Source: Cyprinodon diabolis (Eukaryota; Chordata; Actinopteri; Cyprinodontiformes; Cyprinodontidae). Taken from it: a stretch of DNA of 64,000 nt. Below the pieces are notes generated by a model that worked only from the letters and a program-made list of their open reading frames with translations, made no database searches and was not told the origin of the DNA. Made by a program: the position numbers and the translations under genes. Every line of letters starts with the position of its first letter. The first letter of the stretch is position 1. Below, piece after piece: positions 1 through 12,249 of the stretch. The DNA lies in the NCBI GenBank assembly GCA_030533445.1, contig CM060065.1, positions 20,864,974-20,928,973 on the forward strand, given 5' to 3'.

Positions 1-3000
1 TTACCTCCCAGACGTGTTTGGGGTTGGGCCCCCTGCCTTAGTTCTATCTGTTTCCATCCAGTCTCCATTTCTGGGGAGCACCAGCAGACCATGAATCTCA
101 TCTGAGATGCATAATAGTATTCCCTCAGATTTGGAAGGGCCAGACCCCCCTGGTCCCTATTAATTTGGAGTATTTTAAATTTTATTCTTGGTCTGGTCCC
201 GGACCAAATAAATCTGGAGATCAACCTGTCCCAGGCATGGAACTGTGCGTTAGATATTCTAATAGGCAATGACATGAAAAGATATAAAAATCTAGGAAGC
301 AGATTCATCCTCACTATTTCCATTCTAGCTGTGAAGTCCAACAATAACCTTGACCAGGCTGTCAAGTCTTTTTGTATCTTTTTAGTAAGGTTATCAAAGT
401 TCAAACTAAATAACTCGTCCAAATCTTGAGAAACAAATACTCCCAAGGTATTTTAGCTTTTTGGCATCCCACTTAAGTCCATAGGTCTTTCTTATAAATT
501 TACTAGGGGAGTAGTTAATTGCCAGGACCTGTGTTTTTGTGATGTTTAGACTGTAGCCCGATAATTGACCAAATTCAGTTAGAGCTGACATAACCCAAGG
601 GAGCGTTATATCTGGGTTTTGGAGGTATGTGATTACATCATCTGCAAAAAGGGCAATTTTGTGTTCAGTATTTGCAAAACTAATTCCCTTTATCCCATTA
701 TCCTCTCTAATGGCCTGTGCCAAGGGTTCAATAAATATTGCAAAAAGCGTTGGGCTTAGACAACATCCCTGACGGGTTCCTCTGTATAGTTGGAAGCTGT
801 TTGTTAGGTGCCCATTGATTTTGACCCTGGCCTGTGGTTTATCATAAAATGACTGCAAGCACCTAATAAACTGGTTATTAAAGCCTAGGCGTTCTAGTAC
901 TTTATATAGAAAGGTCCAGTTGACCCGATCAAAGGCCTTTTCTGCGTCTAGACTAATTAATGCGGCGTTGAGGCCCTGCTTTTTGGTTTGGTCTATGATA
1001 TGTAATGTTCGTCTTATGCTGTCATGAGTTTGTCGTCCTTTTATGAATCCCGTCTGGTCTTCGTGTATTAGGTCTGACAAGTAACACTCCATTCTCCGAG
1101 AAATTGCTGATGTAAAAATTTTATAATCGACATTCAGAATTGAGATTGGGCGATATGATTCGCAGTATTCAACATTTTTCCCTTCTTTAGGGAGGACAGA
1201 TATTACAGCCTCTCTCCAAGATGGTGGGATCTCAGCTCTGCTCAATGTCCAGTTCAAAGATTCAAGCAGGACAGGGGAAAGCTCCTTCCTGAATGTCTTG
1301 TACCATTCATTTGGAAATCCATCGCTGCCTGGGCACTTATTACTTTTCAATTGTCCAATAGCTGTATCTAATTCTTTCTGCGTAATGGGAGTTTTGTTTT
1401 GGATTAGACCAAGTGAAGGTAGATCCTAGGCTGCCAAATAATCATCAATAGCAGTTACGTTAACTGGTCCTGGAGCAGAGTATAGTGTTTTAAAGTAATT
1501 TTCAAAGGTCTTGTGTATTTTATCCATGTCATAGGTTAAGTTACCAGTTGATGGTTCTCTAATTTTGGTAATCGAATGCTTCAAATGGTGTTTACGAAGT
1601 TGTCTAGCTAAGATCCGTGTAGCTTTTGGGCCTGATTCATAAAATGTTTGTTAGCAGAATCGTAATTTTTCCTCAAGTTCTTCAAGTATCATATCATTTA
1701 TTTTGTTTTTAGTTTTTGTTATTTGTTCTGAAAATCCTCCATTATTGGTCATTTGCTGTTTTAATTCTAATTTCCTCAATGTTTTTTCCAATTCATCGTA
1801 TTTTAACCTTTTTATTTTTTTCAGATAAGCAGTTCTAGAAATTAGTCTCCCTCTCATTACTGCTTTGACAGTGTCCCAGACTAAGGTGGGATTTACCTGC
1901 CCATTACTATTGTCTTTTACACACTCCGTTATTTCTTTTCTAATCTCCTTTGTTGTGGTTTCATTATTAAGAATGCCTATATTTAGGCGCCATAATGTTG
2001 TTTTAGGCCTATTATACAAACCGATGGTCAGATATATAATGTTGTGGTCTGAAATATCCGATGTTCCGATTAAGCATTCCTTCACTTTAGATCTATCAAT
2101 GGTGTTCATCAGAAACAGGTCAATCCTGGAGTGGACTTTGTGGGTAGAAGAGTAATGAGTAAATTCTCTTTCTTTAATATGAAGATCCCTCCAAACATCA
2201 AACAGGCCTATCTCCCTGATTAGGATATTTAGATATTTTGACCGACCAGATTTTTGTTTCCTATGGCTTGTTGTATCTAGGATATAATTAGGGATTGTGT
2301 TCCAATCTCCAGCACAAATAAAAACTCCTTCACTAAATGAGATAATGGTGTCAAAGAACGTATTCAAGAAAGACCTGTCGCTCTCTGGCGGTACATATAT
2401 ATTAGCAATTGTGACCACAACATCGTCAATTCTCCCCTTTATTATAACAAATCTGCCCTCTTTATCTCTCTTCTCAGATATCAATTCAAAATTCAATGAA
2501 TTAGAAATTAGGGTGATCACCCCCCTCTTTCTACTATTTCTACAGGAGCTATAAAACGTGTTCAGGTAACCAAATGACTTAAACTTATCGTGTTCTTGTT
2601 TAGACATGTGTGTCTCTTGTAAAAGAGCGATTTGTATCCCATCTTTCTTCAATTTAGCTAAGACCCTTTTTCTTTTCACTGGATTATTCAAACCGTTTAC
2701 ATTCAAGGAAGCAATTTTTAAATTATATGACAGTAATGTATAGAAATACCTTGACTGATTTGGCCCCTGAATCCAGAACACGAACAATAACAGAACAAAA
2801 CAGTAACAAACTGACTTCCAAGGTGAGGAGAAGCTCCCTCTTCTCACTCGTGACCCCGTTGGCAAGTCGAGGGTTAAACCTCTCAAACTGAGAGGGCCCA
2901 AAAAGGACAGTAGAAGCGCCTTTAGGAAAAAACACGTCCATCCTATTAGTCCAACGTAGAAAAAAAAAAACAGTGTCCTCTCCCACCAAATAGTAAATAG

Positions 3001-3012
3001 GAGCCCAGTCAA
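1..3012 (-). pseudogene. LINE ORF2: endonuclease and reverse transcriptase, interrupted
   Basis: The protein nicks target DNA and copies the element RNA at the nick. The endonuclease is clear in the upstream open stretch (3012-1651): N in LNVNGLNN near residue 104, E133 in QETH, D236 in GDWN, D298 in SRID and the SDH at 321-323. The reverse transcriptase lies in 1350-406, with LDAEKAFD (D135 of that stretch), GTRQGCCLSP and FADD at 235-238. In-frame stops at 1651-1653 and 1426-1428 separate the two domains. One extra base near 441 then shifts the frame, so that frame ends at 406; the alternative frame stays open to position 1. About 95 residues upstream of the endonuclease are not domain-like, and the true start is uncertain. 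The copy is unlikely to be functional. Confidence 0.88.
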
Positions 3013-3049
3013 AATAATGCTGTGTTATATTATGTTATTCTGCCTATTT

Positions 3050-4108
3050 TCACTCGGCTATGCTCCGCTGGAAATCCTGCAGTTTGCTCTTGGCTCTCAG
3101 CGCAACCGCAGCGCCGCTGCTATCCGCCGGCTGCCAGCCCAGCAGCTCCCGGAGACTCCACTCCGCTCTGGATCCACCGTCAGCTGTTACCGGTTCCTCC
3201 GACTGGATTCCACGTCTCTTCAGCTCGTTGTAGGCTTCCCGAGCGCTGGCATATGTGCGGGTTCCTGATTCCCAGTGGATCCTCATGTTGATAAACGGTG
3301 TTTGGAAGCGGATGCCTTTCGCTTTGAGCGCTTTCTTGATAACGTTATATTCTCTGCGCTTTTTCACTATCTCAGGTGCATAATCGTGGTCGAAGTGAAT
3401 AATAGAAGAGCCCACTTGGATCTTGCCTTTTTTCCACACTTCTCTTAAGATCTTTTCCTTGGTGGAAAATTCCAGAAAATTGACAATAATCGCCCTCGGT
3501 GGTGAATCGGGTGGGGGTTTAGTTGCCAGAGTGCGATGTGCGCGCTGTATGTTCAAGTCCAGGTCCTCCGGTAGTTGTAACTGGCTTCTCAGAAACGTCT
3601 CGATATACTGTGTAGTTGAGTTCCCCTCCTTTCCCTCTGGTACCCCAAATACACGGACGTTGTTTCTTCTGGAGCGAGACTCTAAATCAAGCACCTTAAG
3701 CTGTGTTTTCCTCTGTTGTTCGATGCAAAAGCACAGCGCCTCGGTTGCCTCCTTTGCCCAGGTCTCCACTTGATGAACGCGGGCCTCCGCCTCGTCAACC
3801 CGCTCTGCCAAGCCCTGGACCTCGGTAGCAATATTGTCCAGCTTACCGTTGATCTCATGACCCAGATGGTCAATATTTTGTTGCAGCTTTGCATTATCAC
3901 CCTTTAAAGCAGTCTTCAAATCGTTGATAGCCTTAATTATTCCCTCTGAGTTCATGTTCGTTCCAGGGCTCTCAGCTTCTGAACTAGCCACGTTGTCGCT
4001 AGCTTGCTTCAGACACATGTTAGCCTGAGCTACTTGGGCACTTTTATCCTGAGCTTTGGGCATTTTTGTCGATTTTTTATGGCTCGACATGTTTCTCCCT
4101 CCGTTCAT
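3050..4108 (-). CDS. LINE ORF1 nucleic-acid chaperone, 352 aa
   Basis: This is the RNA-binding ORF1 protein of the L1-like element, which coats element RNA and forms trimers. The frame is undisrupted. Residues about 58-140 are heptad-rich and probably coiled coil. RSRRNNVRVFGVPEG at 145-159 begins the RRM, and a lysine-rich C-terminal domain (EIVKKRREYNVIKKALKAKG) follows, as in the L1 ORF1 (Transposase_22) family. A second methionine at residue 7 could be the real start. The frame ends 37 bp before the next long frame, the usual L1 spacing. It is a mobile-element gene, not a host gene. Confidence 0.88.
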   Translation of the reverse strand: MNGGRNMSSHKKSTKMPKAQDKSAQVAQANMCLKQASDNVASSEAESPGTNMNSEGIIKAINDLKTALKGDNAKLQQNIDHLGHEINGKLDNIATEVQGLAERVDEAEARVHQVETWAKEATEALCFCIEQQRKTQLKVLDLESRSRRNNVRVFGVPEGKEGNSTTQYIETFLRSQLQLPEDLDLNIQRAHRTLATKPPPDSPPRAIIVNFLEFSTKEKILREVWKKGKIQVGSSIIHFDHDYAPEIVKKRREYNVIKKALKAKGIRFQTPFINMRIHWESGTRTYASAREAYNELKRRGIQSEEPVTADGGSRAEWSLRELLGWQPADSSGAAVALRAKSKLQDFQRSIAE

Positions 4109-4239
4109 AAATTATTTTATCTAAATAGTGAGCAGATTAACGAGTTTTGAACGGAGAATTTTGAAATTAAGGTGGGAGAGAGGCTCTGACACACCCGTCT
4201 ACTCCATTTGCTTCCTGAAGTCCCCGAACTTTTTTTCAG

Positions 4240-7200
4240 GATGAAATATATTTTAAGCGCAGTAATATTTCCTTTAAAACAATCTCAGGGTACCAGATTG
4301 TTATAGGTGATATTTGTTCAGGTTGCAGTCTCTGTTTGCTCCTCTTATTCTTATTACTCTATAAACCTCACAGTATACCCTTCTAAAAACAAGCCTGAGA
4401 ATTTTTCTAATTTTAAAGCTAGCTTTTGATAGCTGGCAGAACATAGTATAGTTTTACCTTTTATAATTCAAAGAACACATAAAAATATTATTTTCTATCA
4501 TTTTCTTATTTTGCATGGTCATGGCATTAAGAGTTTAGCACATGCAAATAAATAACATAGCCTTCTTCCTTCAGCCGTAATGTTCATTGAGGCAGTGCAG
4601 CTGTTTGAAAGTAAAGAAAACATCTTGTAAATATATAGAAACCAATTGGAAAAAGGATTGTAGCTTTTTCCTTTTTTAAAGAAATCTATTGGAAAATGCT
4701 CTGCTAGATTACTTAATGATAGTTATTCAATGGATGGATACACTCCCCTGAAACACGTGCAGAGAGACTTGCCTTCCTTCCTTTCCTGCATCAGCTGAGT
4801 TGGCTGTCCTGCTAAATAGTGTGAGGGAAGCTGTTCCTTTCTTTCTTCCTTCTGAGTGTCAGTAATAGTTTGGAGTGATTGCACCCCTGACCTACTTTAC
4901 TTGACATTTCTCCATCAGCAAAGTAAAGCAGTGATGGATATGGGCTGTTTCCCTGGGGGCCCATGCTGAGTCACTCCTACAGTTATTACTCTTTTCACCA
5001 CTGGTCATGCTGTCCACCAGCAGGAAGCATATAGGATCACCCATCTGTTTATTTTAGAAGTAAATAGACCATTCTTATTGTTCCTAGGTTTTACTCATTA
5101 GTTTTTTAAAAACGTAAAAAAACATTTTTCTCTGATTATGTTATTACTGTGCATTCACTGATGTTTTTTTTTTCTTGTTTGTTAGTTAATACTAATACAT
5201 GAAACATGGGGCTGATACCCTAGAATACCTGCTCACCCTGAAAAAATATCTCGAGATGTCAGTGTGATTCATGTAATTTGATTCCCGTCTGTGGATTATT
5301 CAGTGTCCCATAAGTACATTAGGAAAATTGATTTTTCTCTGGCTCTAGGGGTCATAAAAACGTAAACGCTTGGCAGAGAGCAGCTGATGACCACTTGAGC
5401 TACAGTAAAAAAAAAAAAAGCAGTCTATAATTTTTTCTGATATTTCTAAAATGATATGTCAAAAATACAATAATCTTAGATGAATGAAATATAGTGACAA
5501 TTAATAGACTTAATATTTTTAATGACAGAAATGCATGAAATGATCAATCAGCATGACCTTCCATAATGCAGAAAGGAAGAACACACGTGTCTCTGTTCCA
5601 TTAGAAACTCACTTATAAACCTTAGCATTTATTTTCAAGACTCTAGGGCACATGGTGAAGGGTGAGTAATTACCACAACACAAAGCAATGAGTGGTTTAT
5701 AGTATAAAATAGAAGATTGGGTGTGTTTTTGGTTTTTCCTGTGCCTGAAGGGATTTCTGTCTCTTTAGCGTATTGCATCTGATGTTATGCAATGAAATCT
5801 GAACCTCTGACGGGCCTGCTACATTTACACAACCCTGACACAGAACTAGATGATGGTTTTTAATTGAAATGTTATATTCCTTTTTGTTGACTCACAATTA
5901 TAGCTATGATCAGGCATTAAGTCATTAGGATGCAACAGGTTCTACATTTCTGACATTCAGTTGTGAATTGCTTCAAACTGTTTTGTATTCAATGAGCCTT
6001 TCAAGTCACTGGATAAAAGTTAATCAGTTACTTGCTGCTGCCAGAGTTTCTATGACACTTTGGACTGTTCTGTTGACTTTAGATCATTGGATTATTTTAA
6101 ATCAAAATTTAAACCTATTGGTTAAATAAAACAGTGCTCTTCTATCTTTTGGGTGTTTTGTAGTCATTTTCTAGTAACCATGCACCCTCTACCACACGTT
6201 AAAGGAGCCATATATGTTTGTGGGATCAGAGGTGCCAGCCTTGTGGTAGACAATGGTATGTTATGTATAAACACGTATGTTGAAGTAAAATCAATAAGAT
6301 TTTACTAGTCAATAAGAAAGTTAAGAAAGGATAAAAGATAGCATGCAAGGGTTAGGACACATTAAAGGGGCTAAGACCTTCTCTTTTCAATCTCTGTCTT
6401 TGTTGCTCTATAAAAATTACCAAACTATGATATTTTTTTGTGTCTGTAAACCAATCTACTTTTACAAGCACTTGTTTTATTGTCTGAACTATTAGAAAGT
6501 AAGTGCAGTATCTGATATCAAATAAACAAGTATTTGCCAGACTAGCAAAAAACAAAAAAAAAAGGTTCGATTTTCACCTTTGGGATGGGCTTGTGTTCCT
6601 GTTTAGTAGCTGTACATGAATCACTCCGGGGAACTGCTTACCTCAAAATAGAATTTCACACAATAAATATTAAGGGGGAAAAAGCAGCAGCCTTTAGCAG
6701 GTGATACAATTATCTAAAAGCTTTCTGATGCAACCTATGTTAACGTGATATTGCTGCTTTAAAGCTTCGGTGGGTTGAAGCCATTTCACTCTATAAACCA
6801 CAATCGTAACTGAGGGAAATGTATTCATTGTTATTCCTGTTTCTAATGCTAATAAAACCTCCATTTACAAACTATAAAAGTTATGATTTTTGGTAATCCT
6901 GCGGTTTTATCCTTTATCTTGTTGACAGTTTTATGAACAGATCGTATTGTTCCCCATCCAGGGCAGCTCGGTCAGATAGGTGCGATGATCATTTCAGAGA
7001 AAAGTCTTCAGTCAATTGCTTTTCTAACACTTATCTTCATATCACATACTCTACAGTGAATAAGGCCAATAAAGAGTACTGTTTCATCATGAGTAAATCA
7101 AAATAAAATAATAAGTTAAACATAGAACTATGCAGAAAATGATTCAGTTTTGCAGTGTTCATCATCATGAGAGATTTCTAAGTCCGGTTTAAATCTTACA

Positions 7201-7400
7201 ATTGGTTTGATTTCTTACTGCGTTTGATTTTATAACAACCAATGCAACTCTAAGAAGAAAGCATCAAAACTAGAAACTGAATCAACCACATCTCCCCTCA
7301 AAAGCTAGATGAATCCACCTTGAGCAAAACTTCCTTTCTAGGAATGTTTGGACTTACTAAAGATTGGTATATTTGAGAATTCAGCTTGGAAGAAGAGCTT
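4240..7400. other. AT-rich intergenic DNA, no gene seen
   Basis: No coding stretch, RNA gene or transposon end could be supported here. The longest open frame (6352-6555, minus) is short and has no recognisable motif. Short A and T runs are scattered through it. Confidence 0.6.
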
Positions 7401-7412
7401 CGAACATGGCAG

Positions 7413-8190
7413 TGTCACGATCTGTGTGCTGATGACTGGCCTGATTACTCATTACATTACCTGCCTAGCTCCGCCCAGTTCTCATTACCGCTCATCTTAT
7501 CCACCTGCCTCAGTCTCTATTCAACCAGCCTTCAGACCTGTCATCAGATTATGCAAGCCTTTGGTGAGAGTTCTCTAGCATACCTGAGTGCTTCTGATTG
7601 CCTGATTTTGATTTGTTCTGCCTCTGAGCCTGCCTGTTCCCATCTGATCTGTTTGCCTGGCCTGTCCTCGGACTCAGGCAAACAGTCCTTTTACTGCTGG
7701 ATTTTGCCTGTGTAGTCAGCCTGGAACTGATTACTGACAGTGTCCTGGATTTTTCTACAGAACCTCTTTGGATCTCTGATCTCATATTTCTGCCTCCTGA
7801 GCTCATCCTCAACACCAGCTTTGGTTTCGCCCTCTGGATTATCCTGCCTTCCTTCGTCTGCTCGGTTCTGATCTCAGTTCTGATCCTCTTCTGGACAGAG
7901 CCCACCACGTCTTGTTGGCAGCCGATGGGCTGGAATCAACCTCATCCTCTGGGTACAGACTGAACTTTAAGACCAGGATAGTGACTCACATGTTCATCAT
8001 CATCCTCTGTCAGATAGACATAGTCACTAACCTGTGTTCTCCCACTGCAGAGGTTTCCACCTTAGACGCTGACTCTGTTCTCTGCTGTTCCATCTTAACT
8101 AAACATTTCGTTAAACACAACTGTCTCTCTGGGTCCTTTTGTTCTGAGCTTAACAGAGAGAACCAACAACAAGTTCATCAAGCACTTAAA
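7413..8190 (+). mobile_element. possible solo-LTR-like or other old repeat
   Basis: The stretch begins TGTCACGATCTG and is richer in C and T than its flanks, with many CCTG, TCTG and CCTGCC words, unlike the surrounding AT-rich DNA. Its composition and start resemble LTRs of fish Gypsy-type elements, but no matching direct repeat or internal coding region is present. The right border near 8190 is a guess. Open frames across it carry no known motif. Confidence 0.25.
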
Positions 8191-8419
8191 ACCTAGTTAG
8201 CAAGTTCTCTAAATGTTAACAGCAACACATTTTGAAATCTGTTGAGCACACAAACTATCTTGGATCTTAATGATCTCAATCTTTGATTTTAATTCAGCAG
8301 TCAAATCAGCTTTAAAGAGTCGGACAGAACAAAACTGTTCACAGATGTCTGGCTTCCTCCCTGCATGGACACCTAGATGATAGTGAAAAAGTTAAAATAG
8401 TCATTTTTTTTCTCTACAG

Positions 8420-8700
8420 CTTTTAGGCTCCCTTCTCCTCCATGTGGATTCTCTGATTAACCTTTTAATTTCCCGGGTCTCTTGAAACCCTTGCAGCAGC
8501 AGCTACAGCTGTAAGGCCTTTCCTGGGTGGAAATGGTGATGACACTTTAAAGGCCGCCATCTGCAACAAGTCTCTCCACAGAGGCAACAGCTGTACGGCT
8601 TTTCCCCAGTGTGAAGTATCTGATGTCCTTTCATATTGCTTAATTGACTGAAACCTTGCTACAGAGTTTACAGACATGAGGCTGTGTAGATTAGCTGATG
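8420..8700 (-). pseudogene. C2H2 zinc-finger relic, about three fingers
   Basis: On the minus strand, across changing frames, the pieces [45 protein letters not shown] and [19 protein letters not shown] can be read in order. These are C2H2 fingers with the diagnostic HTGEKPY linker. At least three single-base losses or gaps break the frame, for example in the KGF and PGE codons, and a piece of the first linker is missing. No KRAB, BTB or promoter is visible. It is a decayed fragment of a multi-finger gene, perhaps a retrocopy or a piece left by duplication. Confidence 0.75.
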
Positions 8701-8759
8701 TTGTTTCGAACTCAACAACTTGACCCCCAAACTCCACAACAGCTGAGAGAAATTACTGT

Positions 8760-10165
8760 TCCGTACTTTATAAACAAACTGAAAACTACAGTATCAATTT
8801 TTGCTAACATTTGCTCAGCTGTCTTACTGTTTTACTGCTGCAGTATACCACTTCTATGTACTCTTTATATTGTACTCTTTCTACACTATCAATTTATTTT
8901 GCTCAATACAGTGAATGGAAATGCTTTTGTTGGTCAGGCATGGCTATCCATTCAGTGATCCTGGAGGTTTTAAACTGTGCAGTTTTGTTACTAAAATTCT
9001 TTCTCTTCCCTGTTTTTTATTGTTTCTTCTGTTCGGTTGTTTCTCCTGGGTTTTGTCGGTGGTTAGAAGTGCAGGAAATTAAATTCATACGGAAAGTTGA
9101 AGTGGAGATCTGTGGTACTGGTTGCATTGCTTTATGCCTATAATGCATAAAGGCATCAAATTCATCTAGTTTAAAGTCTAAAATGTGCAGACTGGTCAAA
9201 CCTCAACAGCATTTTCCTGCACTGATGTTACACTTTTAAATAACCTTCATAACCATAATTTATAAATGGTAAAGAGACAATTTATTAATGATTAAGTAAA
9301 GCTGCAAAGTTAAATAAAAAATAAAGGCTATGTTAAGGTCTTAAGCTCACTGATGATAGAGTTAGGGATAAACCTACATGGCAGGGCAATATTACCTATT
9401 TACCTTTTATAAATGGTTTATATGCTTTTTATACATGAATAAACTATCTGTTACCCCTTAATAATTGTTTAATAACTATTTATAAATAATGGATATAGTA
9501 AAGTGTCACCGTTTTGTTAATTAATTGATGGTATTTGGTTAATTTAATGTCAAGAAATGCATTACACTGAGACAAGTAGGTGCTTGGGATGTATGGCTGG
9601 ATATGAGAAAGCTGTAGAGACTGGGCGTAGATGCAGGAACTCTAATGAGGTCACTGTTTTAAATGGATTTTAATCTCTGCTTTTCTTTTCGTCTTTCTTG
9701 TCAGTCCAGAGTATGACCAGTCATACTACTTCAGTGTCCTCCATAGGTAAACTTATGATTGCAGGTGTAAATAAAATAAACCAACATACTTCAACAGCTA
9801 TAATAAAAGTGTGCAAACTAATTTACTGATAAAAAATTACATACTTTTCAATTAAAGACTTTAGGTGACATTGCCAGGTTTCTGTTTTTTTTTTTTTCTT
9901 TCTGCAGTGCCTCCTAAGTCTTTATCAGTCTGGATGCTTCTTAGCACCTGTGATAAGCTGTGCCACTTATTGAGCCAGCTGAGACATTTTGTAAACATGT
10001 AAAGGAGCGTAAGAGGAGGCCCTCTGCTTGCTCCTTGACTGTTGTCCACGTGTCTATTGGCTAGAATGTAGGTGACAAATGCTTTAAGCAGCTAATTCCA
10101 GTTAGTTCCTTGAATCAAGATTTTTAGCATATGCCTACCAAAGAGATATCTGCAGTATCTATTAC
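8760..10165. other. intergenic DNA, no gene seen
   Basis: AT-rich sequence with no supported coding exon. The frames at 8698-9143 and 9861-10049 have no recognisable domain, splice context or repeat border. Confidence 0.55.
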
Positions 10166-10170
10166 AGTCT

Positions 10171-10181
10171 GCGTGTGTGTT

Positions 10182-10278
<97 letters not shown>
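10171..10278. repeat. (GT)n microsatellite
   Basis: About 108 bp of GT dinucleotides, interrupted near its left end by a GC and two TTTG units and then apparently pure. Open frames of Cys-Val repeats across it are artefacts of the repeat. Confidence 0.97.
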
Positions 10279-10279
<1 letters not shown>

Positions 10280-11015
10280 CTCATGGATACTGCAGCAAAT
10301 AGCAACGCGAGGTCAGTTTTAGAAAGTAAGGGCATTTTTCTGGTCCATACCTTTTTGCATGCTGTTCTTGGGTAAATATTTAGTTTACTGTAGGACTACG
10401 GTCTAAATCGAGTTTAGGTTAGCTTTAGTTATGTACTGGTAATGGGTTGGTTTTGGGTTAGGGTGCTGGTTAAACCATTGCAATAAAATGAAAATGGATG
10501 GATACCAATGCAAAAACCATGTAAAGATAAAATTACATGAATGCGATGTTGTGGGCTGTGCCGAGGAGGGTTATATGTGTGGGATACCAGCTGTAAAGTG
10601 GGAATAAAGAGGAATGCAGCATTTCCAGTTTTCTCAGTCGCTCTCTGGTAGAAAATCATGTTGTAATGCACTGCTTCTGTTTTACATACTTCCCATAGTT
10701 TAACTCTACGTCAAGTTTGGTATTAATTTACACTTGACAAAGCCTTGATGCAGTTCTTTACAATATGGAAAGCATCAAGAGATTTAATTAGATAGTGTGA
10801 AACTACAGTGTTTCTCTAGAATGTTTATCCTGTCCTTTTGCTCTTGTTTTAACTAACCTATTGGGGGTTAATGTAATCGTCAACATCAAAATCATTGTTA
10901 AACATTGACACAAAATCCACAATAGCATGCAGGCAGGCTGTGAAGGGAGCTTACTCTATCAAACAGTCTTTTTTTAATGTTTTGTAGGCAATAGAAATGA
11001 TGCAATGACTGAAAC

Positions 11016-11257
11016 CTGTAAACCAGGGATGGGCAACTCCAGTCCTTGAGGGCCGGTTTCCTGCATCATTTAGATTTATCCTTGCTCCAACACACCTGAA
11101 TCAAATGGTTGAATTACCTCCCCTTTATGCAATCAATTTCTCCAGAGTCCTTTTAATGATCTATTTACTTGATTCAGATGTGTTAAGTCAAGGACATATC
11201 TAAAAGTTGCAGGATAAAGGCCCGCCAGGACTGGAATTACCCACCCCTGCTGTAAAC
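11016..11257. mobile_element. hAT-type MITE with perfect 8-bp target duplication
   Basis: The element spans 11024-11249 (226 bp). Its ends are imperfect inverted repeats: CAGGGATGGGCAACTCCAGT at the left and, reversed, CAGGGGTGGGTAATTCCAGT at the right. The identical octamer CTGTAAAC flanks it at 11016-11023 and 11250-11257. Ends beginning CAGGG and an 8-bp duplication are the signature of hAT elements. There is no coding capacity, so it is non-autonomous. Confidence 0.9.
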
Positions 11258-12249
11258 CCTTTAAAGATAATTGTCAAGTTTAATGTTGATATACTACAGA
11301 GACTTAATATAAATAGTTTGAAAGAAGCTGTGAAGAGTTGATAGGAATGATATCCAACAGGACCTCCATTTTGTTTAAATAAACCAGCTTATATTTATTT
11401 GTTTTTTTAAGAAGTGAACAAAACAACTTAACCAAAAGTGGTTACGTTCGGTGAATTTCAAAATTAGCAAAATGGCAGCAATGCTCCTTGTATAAGATTA
11501 ACCTCTTCTGTGACAGACACACATAAATATGCAGCGATTCAGAAAGCACCTTATGTTGCTCCAGTATTTTCAAACATCTGAACAAGCTGAGCTATCATCG
11601 TGTCTGCTTTTCTGCTACTTCCTCTTTTCTTTCAGCCAGCTGTACTTCTGCTCTGGAGCATGTGAGAAAACAGATTAAAACCATTTGTTTTCCCAGCAGC
11701 TCTCTGTCTGCCTACCCCCTACCTGTCACTCAGTCTTGCCCAATCTCTGCTGGTTTAAGAGTGCCGGAGGTCACTTCATTCCAGGTATAAATTATTCACC
11801 AGGAGCAAAGTATGGGGCTGTGTTAAACAAGAAGCGGCTTTGATTTAGTTTTGTTTGTAACTAAAGTTAAAGTGAAGGTCATCTGTCCTCGGTGGACATT
11901 CTTCTGTAGCCATAGTGGCTGGCACCCAAATCAATATAATATGGCAATTTTATTTCAGCAGCACATATAATCACATTAGAAGGTGTTGGTTTGAGTTAAA
12001 TGTCATAAAGTGCTTTTTGTCTCTATTATTAGAGTTGAATTCTACTGGGAAATTACAAACTCTTATGTCAGATTTACAGTAAAATAATTTTCATCTTTTT
12101 AACTCCAACGTTATATTTGCAAAATCAGAATTAAGATATATATGTTTCCATTTAATACTTAATGATAAAGACAACATAATTTTTTATATAAAAATTATTG
12201 AATATGTACTTTAAAGATATCACACGTGTTAGTAATGAACTCTCTGCTA
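11258..12249. other. intergenic DNA, no gene seen
   Basis: No supported feature. No open frame of note and no repeat ends were recognised. Confidence 0.5.

Larger units (their letters stand above)
1..4235 (-). mobile_element. L1/Tx1-like LINE, 3' end beyond the left edge
   Basis: This is a minus-strand non-LTR retrotransposon with a short 5' leader (about 4109-4235), ORF1 (3050-4108), a 37-bp gap, and ORF2 running off position 1. The ORF1/ORF2 arrangement, the coiled-coil plus RRM ORF1 protein, and an APE-type endonuclease followed by an FADD reverse transcriptase place it in the L1/Tx1 group of fish LINEs. The exact 5' end is inferred from where the pyrimidine-poor leader stops and ordinary AT-rich DNA begins. 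The 3' UTR and tail lie outside the window. Only three coding lesions are visible in ORF2, so the insertion is fairly young. Confidence 0.9.

Noticed and set aside
10131..10375. Cys-Val repeat proteins
   Set aside because: Pure translation of the (GT)n microsatellite.
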